Shown: positions 1 through 9,454 of the stretch, in pieces
Layout of the letters: every line of letters begins with the position of its first letter
Numbering within the stretch: position 1 is the stretch's first letter
Assembly: GCA_035448825.1 (NCBI GenBank)
Contig: DAOTJS010000011.1
Span: 1 to 64,000, forward strand
Reading direction: 5' to 3'
Length of the DNA stretch: 64,000 bases
From: JAGNGI01 sp035448825
Lineage (GTDB): Bacteria > Fidelibacterota > UBA2242
The notes under the pieces: model-generated
Database searches by the model: none
Seen by the model: only the letters and a program-made list of their open reading frames with translations
What the model was told of the DNA's origin: nothing
Program-made: the position numbers and the translations under genes

Positions 1-1762
1 GAATGATTTTGCCGGTCCAGCGTATGGAGAACTGATCTTTGGGAAGGCCTGGGGCGGGCGAGTTAGTGCCAAAACTAAAATCAATCGTCGAATCTATTCT
101 GGTTAGAACCGGCTTCCCAGAAAGTTCCATATTATCAAAATACTCGCCCTTCATCCCGGTTTTATTTGTTCCGGCGACTTTGGTGAAATATTGTGGTTCA
201 ATAACGCTTAGTAGTCCACCACCGATATCACATCCCTTAGCATATTCAACTTTGATGCCCTGCTTAGCGGCTTTATCCTTTATGCCTTCGAGCGGACTTA
301 CTCGAAAATTAGGAAATCCACTGTAAATACCGAGTTGAGCTTCCGCCGCATTCGGACCGATAACGGCGATCGTTTTTATTTTATTTTTATCCAGAGGCAA
401 TATGCCATCGTTCTTGAGAAGCACGATCGCTTTTTGTGCAGCTTCAAGTGCCAGAGCACGATGCTCTTTGCAATCCAGTTTCTCTATTGGGATAGAACTG
501 TATGGTACATTTTCCGGCGGATCGAATTCGCCAAGCCTAAAGCGCGCCGAGAGAACTCGCGTTAAAGCGCTATCAAGGTCTTTTTCTTCCAATAATCCGA
601 GATCGAGAGCTTCATACAGGTATTCACTATATTCCTGTCCGCAGGACATATCGCAACCGGCGCGGATACTCCTCGCCACGGCTTCGGCGCCTGTTTCGAA
701 GAAATGATGCCCATACAGCATATCATTAATAGCGCCGCAATCGGTCACTACATAGCCTTCAAAACCCCACGTGCGTCTCAACAAGTCAGTCAATAAAAAC
801 ATATTCGCATTGCACGGAACATGGTTTAATTCGTTATAGGCGCCCATAATAGAATATGCCCTACCTTCCACCACAGCTTGATGGAATGCCGGCAGATAAT
901 ATTCGAACATACTGCGCATATCCACATCGGAAGAACCGGTATGACGGCGCTCTTCTTCATTGTTTGCCATAAAATGTTTCGGCGTCGAAACTGTTTTCAA
1001 ATAATATGGATCATTCCCTTGCATACCTTGAACGAAAGCCACACCCATACGGGAGAGAAGATAAGGATCTTCACTATAGGATTCTTCGTTCCGACCCCAG
1101 CGTGGATCGCGGGCAATATTTATAGTCGGACTCCAGTATGTTAGCCCCTTCCCTTCGACAACATTAAAAACCCGTGCTTCGTCGGAAATCGCGGTAGCGA
1201 CGCGATAGACAAGTTCGGGATCCCAGGTAGCTCCCAGTGCAACGGCTTGCGGAAAAGAAGTTGCGCCGCTGATGAGAACTCCATGCAGAGCTTCACTCCA
1301 ATAGTTGTATCGGGGAACTCCTAATCGAGGAATCGCATCCGATTGATTGGTGAGCTGCTTTATCTTTTCATCCACGGTCATCAAGCCGATGAGATCGGAA
1401 AGTCTTTCTTTACATGAATTTGGTCGGAAGACATTTACAATTACTGAACTGCTTGGCGATACTCTACCTTTCACTTTGCCGGAAAGTATCAGTAGATAGT
1501 AACCAGGGCGAGGAAATGTGACTTCTGTAACGGGATTGGATGCGTCTTTAAAGGTGACCTGCGGATTCTGCGGACATGTCCATTCTACTTTAATTTTACT
1601 GGGAGACACACTGCCTTCGAGTTGCGCGGTGTGAGTTACTTCCCAGTTAATAATTTGAGGTTTCCCGGCATTTACTGTAATATCCTGGGAGTACAAAATA
1701 GTACTGCTCATTAAGCACAATAATAGCACCGTACGTAGTGACTTTTTGATTATTTTTTCCAT
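1..1762 (-). CDS. Glycoside hydrolase family 3 beta-glycosidase, exported (3' end outside window)
   Basis: Translating the minus strand from the ATG at 1762 gives 587 residues running off the left edge. The start is followed by a basic-hydrophobic signal peptide ending near LYSQD. A beta-sandwich-like N-terminal segment comes next, then a typical GH3 TIM barrel (DEKIKQLT, RDPRWGRNEESYSEDP, KHFMANNEE) and the nucleophile region YVVTDCGAI, where the Asp is the expected nucleophile. The second GH3 domain begins around AIVLLKNDGILPL, and the last visible part (GEYFDNMELSGKPV) looks like a PA14 insert. This layout fits exported beta-xylosidases and beta-glucosidases; the exact sugar cannot be told. 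It lies in the same orientation as the next two secreted proteins, suggesting a polysaccharide-use cluster. Confidence 0.9.
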   Translation of the reverse strand, partial: MEKIIKKSLRTVLLLCLMSSTILYSQDITVNAGKPQIINWEVTHTAQLEGSVSPSKIKVEWTCPQNPQVTFKDASNPVTEVTFPRPGYYLLILSGKVKGRVSPSSSVIVNVFRPNSCKERLSDLIGLMTVDEKIKQLTNQSDAIPRLGVPRYNYWSEALHGVLISGATSFPQAVALGATWDPELVYRVATAISDEARVFNVVEGKGLTYWSPTINIARDPRWGRNEESYSEDPYLLSRMGVAFVQGMQGNDPYYLKTVSTPKHFMANNEEERRHTGSSDVDMRSMFEYYLPAFHQAVVEGRAYSIMGAYNELNHVPCNANMFLLTDLLRRTWGFEGYVVTDCGAINDMLYGHHFFETGAEAVARSIRAGCDMSCGQEYSEYLYEALDLGLLEEKDLDSALTRVLSARFRLGEFDPPENVPYSSIPIEKLDCKEHRALALEAAQKAIVLLKNDGILPLDKNKIKTIAVIGPNAAEAQLGIYSGFPNFRVSPLEGIKDKAAKQGIKVEYAKGCDIGGGLLSVIEPQYFTKVAGTNKTGMKGEYFDNMELSGKPVLTRIDSTIDFSFGTNSPAPGLPKDQFSIRWTGKII

Positions 1763-1827
1763 GCTTACGCTCCTATCAATTAATTGGTTTTACTTTCTAA
1801 ATAATAATCTCCTATGTTCACCCAAAA

Positions 1828-3024
1828 CTATTTTAATATCACAAATTTTTTGGTAGATGAAAATTCATTTGCAGTAAGATTGTAGTAATACACTCCACTC
1901 GCTAATTTCTCTGCATCGAACAATAGAGTATGAGTCCCGGCATTCTTTTGACAATCTTCTACTGTCACTACTTCTCTTCCCGACATATCATAAACCTTTA
2001 TTACTACATTCGAAGTAACCGGGATTGAATAAGTAATTTTTGTAGTTGGATTGAAGGGGTTAGGATAATTTTGAAAAAGTTCGAAACTTTCAGGAAAATT
2101 TGAGCCTTCTCTATTGATTGAAGTAACAAGCGGGCGCACTCTATAAACCGAACTACCAGCGGTAATGAATAATGTCCTATTGTCATCATCGCCCCAGGCA
2201 CAATTTGAAGCGGAAACATTCGATGGTAAAGCAATTTTCCCAATTAATTCGCCCTCGGGAGAAATAACCCATACATAAGACGAGCAGGTACAATAAATGT
2301 TACCATCTTCATCAATTTTCATCCCGTCCGCATAACCGAACATAACGGGAATAGTATAGAGTAGTTTTTGATTTGTTATGGTAGAATCATCAACAACATC
2401 CCATACATAAATTTTATGTACCTGGGAATCATTGACATAGAGTTTGGACTCATCAGGGGAAAAGCAGATTCCATTAGGTAAAGCCAATGATGACGTCAGA
2501 AGTTGAAGAGCACCTGAGGGACTAATTCTATAAATTCCATTGAAACTGAGTTCCTTGCTTTCTCCCTGGGGTATATTAAAATCCGGATCGGTGAAAAAAA
2601 TCGAACCGTCAGATTTAATAGCCAGATCGTTTGGACTATTTAATTTCTTTCCATTATAACTATCGGCAAGCGCTGTTGGTGAACCATCTTCTTCGAAACG
2701 AACAACTCTTCTAAGCCCCATCTGTCCGGCAACCAGGCGACCTTCCAAATCATAAGCTAACCCATTAGTGTTATAGGAAGGATCTAAATAAATCTCCTTG
2801 CCTTTTTCGGGAGTCCATTTATAAATCTTATTTCCTTTAATATCAGAAAACAATAAACCGACCCCCTCTCTCCAAACCGGTCCTTCCGGTTGTTGAATTC
2901 CAGTAACTATCTCTTCAACTACGGCATCTGGATCAAGTATTACTTGAGAAATAACCGACGATTGAAACAATATGATCAAAACGCTCCCAATACGCAGAAT
3001 CCTTGAAAAAGTATTATTACTCAT
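1828..3024 (-). CDS. SMP-30/gluconolactonase-like beta-propeller protein with type IX sorting domain
   Basis: 398 residues with an N-terminal signal peptide (about residues 1-27). Residues about 30-300 form a six-bladed propeller of the SMP-30/gluconolactonase/LRE family: EGPVWREGVGLLFSD, LNSPNDLAIKSDGSIFFTDP and LPNGICFSPDESKLYV are family signatures. Such proteins hydrolyse sugar lactones or related esters in a metal-dependent way. The last about 85 residues (from FELFQNYPNPFNPTTKI to the basic end KKFVILK) are a type A C-terminal sorting domain, which marks substrates of the type IX secretion system. Export across the outer membrane is inferred from that. It sits between GH3 and GH95 genes, so an extracellular role in sugar breakdown is likely; the substrate is unknown. 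Confidence 0.85.
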   Translation of the reverse strand: MSNNTFSRILRIGSVLIILFQSSVISQVILDPDAVVEEIVTGIQQPEGPVWREGVGLLFSDIKGNKIYKWTPEKGKEIYLDPSYNTNGLAYDLEGRLVAGQMGLRRVVRFEEDGSPTALADSYNGKKLNSPNDLAIKSDGSIFFTDPDFNIPQGESKELSFNGIYRISPSGALQLLTSSLALPNGICFSPDESKLYVNDSQVHKIYVWDVVDDSTITNQKLLYTIPVMFGYADGMKIDEDGNIYCTCSSYVWVISPEGELIGKIALPSNVSASNCAWGDDDNRTLFITAGSSVYRVRPLVTSINREGSNFPESFELFQNYPNPFNPTTKITYSIPVTSNVVIKVYDMSGREVVTVEDCQKNAGTHTLLFDAEKLASGVYYYNLTANEFSSTKKFVILK

Positions 3025-3145
3025 TTTCCTCTTGCTTTTACATTAAAGTTGGACCAAAATAAAAACTACCAGGGGTATTTATTTTATCTATTACTAATCG
3101 AAAGGTAAAATTTTGGGGAAAGATTCTTTTCATTAATTATTATAA

Positions 3146-5662
3146 TCACTTTAATAAGGTTAAAGTGTATTCCTTTCCAGCTTTAGTATTAAAATCATAA
3201 AGATAACTTTGACGAAGTTCAACAGGAATAATGTTGGCATCGGGAGAGATCAAAGGTTCCTTTATTTGCGGTATAGTGTAAAATGGGTTAGGATTTTCCC
3301 CCTTTGCTTCTTCGAGCTTAAAATTGCCCACCGGCATAAGTTTATCGTAGCTTCTTATTCTACAATTACCGCCTATGTTAGATTTTATAGTTAACCCAGA
3401 CACTCTGCCATTTTGCCATTCTAATTTTACAATTTCAAATCCTCCGCGTAAACGAATACCTGTAATATTTCCGCTTTTCCACCTATCAGGTAGTGCAGGC
3501 AATATAAAAATAAAGCCATCTTGACTTTGTACAAGCATTTCAACAACACCAGCAGTAAAGCCAAAATTTCCATCAATTTGAAATGGTGGATGAGCATCGA
3601 AAAGATTGGGATAGGTGCCACCTTTTTGGCTTCCATCAGGTTGGATGGACGGAGACAATTGATCGGTAATGAGCTTCAAAGCATGGTCGCCGTCGAGAAG
3701 ACAAGCCCACAAGTTCACTTTCCATCCCATTGACCAGCCGGTGGATTCATCGCCACGCGCTATTAAAGAAGTCCTTGCGGCTGAAAATAATTCCGGTGTA
3801 CGATAAGGTGATATTTGATTGGATGGATATAGTCCATACAAATGCGAAACATGGCGGTGATGATCAGCAGGATTGTCCCAATCTTGCATCCATTCCTGCA
3901 ACTGTCCCCACCTGCCAATTTGCATCGGCGGCAAACGATGCAAAGTATCTTTTATTTTTTGGGCTAATTCTTCATCGCTATTGAGAATTTCCGCCGCTTT
4001 AATTGTTTTGGTAAAAAGGTCAAAAAGTAGTTGATTATCCATAGTTGTTCCGGCCGATACTGAAAATTCCGGATGACACGACGGTGCATTTTCCGGAGAA
4101 ACCGATGGACAAATCACCAGCCATTGGTGCTGTGGCTCTTCGACTAAAAAGTCAAGATAGAATTCTACGGCTCCTTTCATTGCTGGATAGATTGATTTAA
4201 GGTATTCTTTATCGCCGTTGTATTCGTACTTCTCGAATAAATGTTGACAAAGCCAAGCACTGCCCATTGGCCACATTCCCCAAAATGCACCGTCCACCGG
4301 TCCGCAAATGCGCCAAATATCCGTGTTATGATGCAGTACCCAGCCCCTGGCGCTGTACATAGTTTCTGCAGTTTGTTTACCTGTTTTAGAGAGTTCTTTT
4401 ATCATCTGAACCAGCGGCTCATTCATTTCGCTGAGATTGGTAGGCTCGGAAGGCCAATAGTTCATTTCCGTGTTTATATTTACCGTATATTTACCATCCC
4501 AGGGTGGATAAAGCTGATTATTCCAAATCCCTTGCAGGTTGGCCGGTTGGCCACCGGGTCGTGATGAAGAAATCAGCAAGTAACGACCGAATTGAAAACA
4601 TAATGCGACTAATTGCGGATCGTTACCTTTGGCAAATTGTTCAATCCGAACATCGGTGGGATTTTTTACCGAATCGGTTACTCCGAGATTAATACTGACT
4701 CGGCTAAAATAGCGCTGATAGTCAGCAATATGATCCTTCAACGCTTGGTTGTAATTTTTTTTCAGTGCATTTTGAAGGTAGGCATTGGCTTTCTCACCGG
4801 CATCGGCACTGATGTCATTGTAATTGTTGAAACTTGATGCAATGGAAATATAGAGAGTGGCAACATCGGCGTTGTTTACAATCAGACTAGTTTGGGTCGC
4901 CGCTACCGAACCGTGCTCGTTAAGTATTTTTACTATTACTTCAAATTTCACGGCTCCTTTAATCGAATCGCAATCGCCGGTAATTCCGGACATTATCAAT
5001 TTATCGTTTCCTTCGGTGAAAATATCTACTGTGGCAGGATGATTCAATGAAGCGGCGAAATTAATTCGTCCAGGTTGGCTGGCTGAGATTCGGCAAATGA
5101 TAACCTGGTCGGGAAAAGAGGCAAAAATTTCACGTTTATAAGTTACTCCATTGCAGTCGTATTGAGTAGTAGCAATAGCATTCCCTATATTCAGCTCTCG
5201 ATAAAAATTTTTAAAGTTTCCATGCTCCGGAAAAGAAAGATGAAGGCTTCCCGCAGTCTGATAGGGCATACCTTGCGAATTTTTACTAATAAATTTTTGA
5301 TCCGCCAGTTCCTGGGCTTCTTTATACATACCATTAAAAATCAATTGCCTGATTTTAGGCAGTGCTTCTTTGGCATCGGGATTGTCGTTGCGATGTGGCT
5401 GACCACCCCAGATAGTGTTTTCATTGAGCTGAATTTCCTCACACGCAGGATTGCCGAAAACCATAGCGCCCAGACGACCATTACCGACGGGCAGGGCTTC
5501 AACCCATTGTTTGGCCGGCTGTTCATACCATAACTTCATTGGGTTATCGGCCGAATCTGAGTTTGTATCCGGGTTTTTTGCGCAACCTCCAATAATCAAG
5601 GTAAAAGCCAAAAAAATGGAAGATTTGGGGATTATTTTAATTTGTGCTAATCTACTTTTCAT
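3146..5662 (-). CDS. GH95 family alpha-L-fucosidase/galactosidase, lipoprotein
   Basis: 838 residues. The N-terminus is a lipoprotein signal (lipobox LIIGGC, Cys near residue 27), followed by the GH95 N-terminal beta domain (LWYEQPAKQWVEALPVGNGR, GAMVFGNPACEEIQLNENT). The (alpha/alpha)6 barrel carries WNNQLYPPWDGKYTVNINTE and the C-terminal motif HPPFQIDGNFG, whose Asp matches the catalytic region of characterised 1,2-alpha-fucosidases. Length is normal for the family. Known members remove alpha-1,2-linked L-fucose, some alpha-L-galactose, from plant or host glycans. The lipobox suggests anchoring in a membrane. It is co-oriented with the SMP-30-like and GH3 genes but separated from them by gaps of about 100 bp, so co-transcription is plausible only. 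Confidence 0.9.
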   Translation of the reverse strand: MKSRLAQIKIIPKSSIFLAFTLIIGGCAKNPDTNSDSADNPMKLWYEQPAKQWVEALPVGNGRLGAMVFGNPACEEIQLNENTIWGGQPHRNDNPDAKEALPKIRQLIFNGMYKEAQELADQKFISKNSQGMPYQTAGSLHLSFPEHGNFKNFYRELNIGNAIATTQYDCNGVTYKREIFASFPDQVIICRISASQPGRINFAASLNHPATVDIFTEGNDKLIMSGITGDCDSIKGAVKFEVIVKILNEHGSVAATQTSLIVNNADVATLYISIASSFNNYNDISADAGEKANAYLQNALKKNYNQALKDHIADYQRYFSRVSINLGVTDSVKNPTDVRIEQFAKGNDPQLVALCFQFGRYLLISSSRPGGQPANLQGIWNNQLYPPWDGKYTVNINTEMNYWPSEPTNLSEMNEPLVQMIKELSKTGKQTAETMYSARGWVLHHNTDIWRICGPVDGAFWGMWPMGSAWLCQHLFEKYEYNGDKEYLKSIYPAMKGAVEFYLDFLVEEPQHQWLVICPSVSPENAPSCHPEFSVSAGTTMDNQLLFDLFTKTIKAAEILNSDEELAQKIKDTLHRLPPMQIGRWGQLQEWMQDWDNPADHHRHVSHLYGLYPSNQISPYRTPELFSAARTSLIARGDESTGWSMGWKVNLWACLLDGDHALKLITDQLSPSIQPDGSQKGGTYPNLFDAHPPFQIDGNFGFTAGVVEMLVQSQDGFIFILPALPDRWKSGNITGIRLRGGFEIVKLEWQNGRVSGLTIKSNIGGNCRIRSYDKLMPVGNFKLEEAKGENPNPFYTIPQIKEPLISPDANIIPVELRQSYLYDFNTKAGKEYTLTLLK

Positions 5663-5866
5663 TTTTACCTCAATCTTCTTGTAAGTAACTTATTTTTAAT
5701 TAACGACGATTTTGATTAATGTATAACTTATTTGTATATCAGCCAAGTATTGATGTGGGTTTTTTTGAAAAAAAGTAAAACTAAAATTACAATCTGTAAA
5801 TTTTCGAAACGCTCTATCGACTGATCATAAGGCCAAAAATTAACTAAGGCAGTAGAAATTAAAACC

Positions 5867-6847
5867 CTATTCTTGTGATTGAATTTCTGGCTGGGTGAGA
5901 TTTTGCCGGATTTTGTTTGCAATGGTAAGCGGATTGGAGAGTTCGGTAACGTCTATCCAAAAGGCTTCGGGATATTGGTTACGAAACCAGGTCAATTGGC
6001 GCTTGGCATAGCGGCGCGTATTGCGCTTGATGTTTTCGACCATTTCGTCATAGGAGCAATTACCATCCAGATATTGCACTACTTGGCGATAACCGAGAGT
6101 CATTAATAAATCCAGATTCTGGCGTAAACCGCGTTTCAGAAGCGACTCAACCTCCGATACTAAACCGCTGGCAATCATCTCATCAACGCGCGCATTGATA
6201 CGCTGATAAAGCAGTTCCCGCTCCATAGTCAAAACGAAAATTTGGTAGGGAAAAGGAGGATTGGTTTGCTGATTGCGGTAATGCATGCTGGGCGGCTGGC
6301 CGGTGATACGGTAAATTTCAAGGGCGCGGGTTATCCGCTTGACATCGTTTATATGAATTTTCAAAGCCGTATCCGGGTCAATTTCGAGGAGCTGATTATA
6401 AAGCGCCACAACGCCTTTTTCCTGTAATTCTTGCCGGATTTCCCGACGTATCTCAGGATTAGTAGCGCTTTCTTGGAAAATTCCTTTCAGCACGGCATTA
6501 ACATACAATCCGGAACCGCCGACGAAAATAGGCAATCTCCCGCGGGACTGGATTTCAGTGACCGTTTTTAAAGCTAATTTGCGATAAGCACCAGCGCTAA
6601 TCTGCTCATCGAGATCGAGGATATCAACTAAATGGTGGGGAATTTCTTGCTGTTGACGCAAAGTCGGCTTAGCCGTGCCAACATCTAGCCCTCTATATAC
6701 TTGCCGCGAATCAACTGAGATAATTTCACCATTCAACTGCTTTGCCAGTTCAATCGCAGTCGCAGTTTTCCCTACCGCCGTAGGACCGACAATAAAAGGG
6801 ATTTTTCGAGAAAGCGCTTCATTGATCGAGTTGGAATTAGCACTCAA
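5867..6847 (-). CDS. miaA: tRNA dimethylallyltransferase MiaA
   Basis: 326 residues. MiaA transfers a dimethylallyl group from DMAPP to N6 of A37 in tRNAs that read UNN codons. The P-loop GPTAVGKTA lies at about residues 21-29, followed by the DSRQVYRGLDVGTAKPT signature that includes the catalytic Asp, and later by the conserved motif QLTWFRNQ. Length matches the family. It begins 3 bp after the mutL stop codon on the same strand, so the two are almost certainly co-transcribed, a mutL-miaA order seen in many bacteria. Confidence 0.96.
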   Translation of the reverse strand: MSANSNSINEALSRKIPFIVGPTAVGKTATAIELAKQLNGEIISVDSRQVYRGLDVGTAKPTLRQQQEIPHHLVDILDLDEQISAGAYRKLALKTVTEIQSRGRLPIFVGGSGLYVNAVLKGIFQESATNPEIRREIRQELQEKGVVALYNQLLEIDPDTALKIHINDVKRITRALEIYRITGQPPSMHYRNQQTNPPFPYQIFVLTMERELLYQRINARVDEMIASGLVSEVESLLKRGLRQNLDLLMTLGYRQVVQYLDGNCSYDEMVENIKRNTRRYAKRQLTWFRNQYPEAFWIDVTELSNPLTIANKIRQNLTQPEIQSQE

Positions 6848-6850
6848 TTG

Positions 6851-8668
6851 CTAAGCCCTTTCGAAGCGTTTATCCAGTTCTTTCAGCGACAGATTGATGA
6901 TAATTGGTCGCCCGTGTGGACAAAAATAAGGATTGCTGGTCGCAAATAAGCGATCCACCAGGTTTTGCATTTCCTCCGTAGTCAACGGATCGCCGGACTT
7001 GATAGCGGCTTTACAAGCATAACTGGCGGCGACTTTATCCTGAATGCTGGTGTCTTTGGTGCCGAATTCCTGGTAGTGATCGAGAATTTCGCGGATGATG
7101 ATATTTTCATTGCCCCAGCGCAAGCCAGCCGGAACCGCTTCAACGGCAACCGTCTGTTTGCCAAATTCCCGCATACGGAATCCGAGTTTTTCCAGAAATG
7201 GTAATATTTCCATGAGAGTGGAAAAATCATTTACGGTGAGTTCGACAACCACCGGGAACAACAACTGTTGTGCCTTCCAATTTTCACCACGCATAGATTC
7301 CTGGGCCTCTTCGAAGAGGATCCGTTCGTGGGCAACATGCTGATCAATAATCACTAACCCGGACTTGACCTGACTGATGATATACTTATTATGGACTTGA
7401 TAAACCGCTACACTGGGACGAAAATCATCAGCCTCGCTGGTCTCGCCCTGCTCGACAAAACGCCGAGCCCGTTCCTGCCACTTGGTGCTGTCGCCGGCGG
7501 CGAACGGTGTAGGCGGGATTTCTACTTCTGGAAAATTGAAAGTTTTTCTCGATGAATCAAATTCTGACTGTTTAGAAGGAGATTGATCCGGAGCCGGGAT
7601 CTGAATTTGCGTTCCTTTCGGCGGCGGAGGTGTCGTATAATAATGGTGCGGCGCAAAAGTTCCTAAATCAGGAATGACGTTTGTAATTGACTTCAGGCTG
7701 TTCGCAGTGGCTTGCTTTAAAAACTGATAAACGCGATCTTGCTCGCGAAATTTTACTTCCATTTTAGTCGGGTGGACATTGACGTCAATTTGTTCCGGAG
7801 GCAGTTCCAGATTCAAGCAATAGAATGGAAATTCGCTCCGCGCCAGCAATCCGCCGTAGCCACTGATTATCGCATGATTCATCAAGCGATCATTAACGAA
7901 GCGACGATTGACGAATAAAAATTGTTCACCACGTCGGGCACGCACCAGATTCAGATTGCCGATGTAACCGGAGACTTTAAGTTCATCGGCGACGGACTCA
8001 ACCGGAAGAAGACTTTGACCATATTCCGGAGCGAAGAGATTGGTGATACGTTCCGCCAGACTGCCTGGCGACAGATTGTAAATTTCTTTATCATTGTGGA
8101 TAAAAATGAAACGCAGATTATGATGGATGAGAGCAAATTCTTGCATAACCTCGACGATATGACGAAACTCAACTTCGGCGCTTTTTAGAAATTTGCGACG
8201 GGCAGGAATATTGTAAAATAAATTGCGGACGGAAATCGTCGTGCCCGGTTTGGGACTGGCGGGTCGGATGTCGCGGAACGTGCCGCCTTCGATGCGCAAT
8301 TCATAACCCTCGGCAGCACCCCGCAGAGTCGAAATTGCCGTAACGACTGCCACCGCCGCGATGCTTGCCAGAGCTTCGCCGCGGAAGCCGAGGGTATGGA
8401 TATTGGTCAGGTCTTCGACAGTGGCAATTTTGCTGGTGGCATAGCGTTCGAAAGCCAGCAGGAGATCGTCGCGATTCATACCCTCGCCGTTATCAACCAC
8501 CTCGCACAACGTTTTGCCACCATTGCGAATAACGACGATAATTTCATCAGCACCGGCGTCTATGCTGTTTTCGACCAATTCTTTGACAATCGAAGCCGGA
8601 CGCTGGACGACTTCTCCCGCGGCGATTTTATTAGTCAGGTTTTCCGATAGTATTTTTATTTTCGACAT
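6851..8668 (-). CDS. mutL: DNA mismatch repair protein MutL (endonuclease type)
   Basis: About 605 residues from the ATG at 8668, chosen because MSKIKILSENLTNKIAAGE is the usual MutL beginning. The frame stays open upstream to a GTG at 8737, which would add 23 residues. GHKL ATPase motifs are clear (ELVENSIDAGA, VVDNGEGM, TLGFRGEALASI). The C-terminal half holds DQHVAHERILFEE, a close match to the DQHA(X)2E(X)4E metal-binding endonuclease motif, plus ACKAAIK and CPHGRP. This MutL is therefore predicted to nick DNA itself, as expected in bacteria lacking MutH. Residues about 330-440 are a proline-rich, poorly conserved linker. miaA follows directly. Confidence 0.96.
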   Translation of the reverse strand: MSKIKILSENLTNKIAAGEVVQRPASIVKELVENSIDAGADEIIVVIRNGGKTLCEVVDNGEGMNRDDLLLAFERYATSKIATVEDLTNIHTLGFRGEALASIAAVAVVTAISTLRGAAEGYELRIEGGTFRDIRPASPKPGTTISVRNLFYNIPARRKFLKSAEVEFRHIVEVMQEFALIHHNLRFIFIHNDKEIYNLSPGSLAERITNLFAPEYGQSLLPVESVADELKVSGYIGNLNLVRARRGEQFLFVNRRFVNDRLMNHAIISGYGGLLARSEFPFYCLNLELPPEQIDVNVHPTKMEVKFREQDRVYQFLKQATANSLKSITNVIPDLGTFAPHHYYTTPPPPKGTQIQIPAPDQSPSKQSEFDSSRKTFNFPEVEIPPTPFAAGDSTKWQERARRFVEQGETSEADDFRPSVAVYQVHNKYIISQVKSGLVIIDQHVAHERILFEEAQESMRGENWKAQQLLFPVVVELTVNDFSTLMEILPFLEKLGFRMREFGKQTVAVEAVPAGLRWGNENIIIREILDHYQEFGTKDTSIQDKVAASYACKAAIKSGDPLTTEEMQNLVDRLFATSNPYFCPHGRPIIINLSLKELDKRFERA

Positions 8669-8993
8669 TGATTCTGGAATCCATTCATCTTGCTTCAATA
8701 ATTTAACCAATTCTTTTAATTTTTCTGCGCTGGGCACTCAGCTATAATTGGTATGTTAGTAACCAGCTGGTTTCGGGGTTACTTTATGCCGAAACTTTCT
8801 CGTCATTCTAAGTCCGTCGAAGGATGAAACTCGCAATAGGTTTAGGGTAAGCGGATCTGTCACACTTCGATAGACTCAGTGTGACATTGTAAGTTTTCCT
8901 GTCATCCTGAGTTTATCGAAGGATGAGTTTGTCGAAGAATGAGTTAATCGGAAAACCACTGGTCGAGTTGCCAACTCGACCTACATTTTATTT

Positions 8994-9160
8994 AGCCCTG
9001 TAAGGGCGGACTATTTGTAGAATCGAAGCCAATAAAAAATGTCAAGCCCCATAGGGGCGATCTATTTTTCTACCTCATTAGCTATAAATAGTTCGCACCG
9101 ATGGCGCTTACCTTTTGGGCTAATCTCATTTTCTACAAATAGTATCGCCCCTGACGGGGC
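8994..9160. repeat. Nested inverted-repeat cassette (MITE/REP-like)
   Basis: The 12-bp arms CTATTTGTAGAA (9011-9022) and TTCTACAAATAG (9131-9142) are perfect inverted repeats. Each is bordered on its outer side by a small GC hairpin: GCCCT-GTA-AGGGC at 8994-9006 and GCCCC-TGAC-GGGGC at 9147-9160. A third, GCCCC-ATA-GGGGC, lies inside at 9046-9058. The symmetry suggests a small non-autonomous mobile repeat; no coding capacity is seen. Confidence 0.5.
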
Positions 9161-9209
9161 TATTAGGTGATTTTCATACGGGATGGGGATTACCATCCTG
9201 CTGTAGATT

Positions 9210-9238
9210 GTTCTTTTTTCCTTTGCCGAAAAAAGAAC
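9210..9238. terminator. Hairpin, terminator-like
   Basis: Perfect 10-bp stem GTTCTTTTTT / AAAAAAGAAC with a 9-base loop. The T-rich arms could work as a terminator on either strand, but the stem is A/T rich and it lies inside a repeat-filled spacer, so it may just be part of a dispersed repeat. Confidence 0.35.
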
Positions 9239-9454
9239 CAAAAAAGGCAACGGCTAAAGAACATCTCACGGGGGTTCGTCAGTCCCAGCGAATGGAATTT
9301 AAGGCGCAAAAGTCATCGAGTTTACCTATTGTTAATGACATAGGCAAAGGTGATTGGTATTGACGAAAGTTTTCCGAAAGCGCTGAAAATTCCATTTTTC
9401 CCGCTGGATCAATGACAGCATAAATCAGGAACTTATCGTTAGCCCGCAGATATT

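Larger units (their letters stand above)
8669..9454. repeat. Repeat-rich non-coding spacer between mutL and ftcD
   Basis: No convincing gene is present; a 62-codon minus-strand frame at 9062-9250 overlaps repeats and is not supported. The spacer is a pile of short palindromes: GTCACAC/GTGTGAC (8859-8885), a 9-bp stem with 3-base loop (8961-8981), and a larger inverted-repeat cassette at 8994-9160. There are also degenerate direct copies of a motif like TCATCCTGAGTTTATCGAAG near 8800 and 8905. Such repeats are common between genes in FCB genomes and are probably mobile or REP-like. It falls between two leftward genes, so it may also hold the promoter of ftcD's downstream neighbours or a transcript end. 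Confidence 0.6.

Noticed and set aside
9062..9250. 62-codon minus-strand ORF in the mutL-ftcD spacer
   Set aside because: Overlaps an inverted-repeat cassette and a hairpin, with no ribosome site or recognisable protein features.
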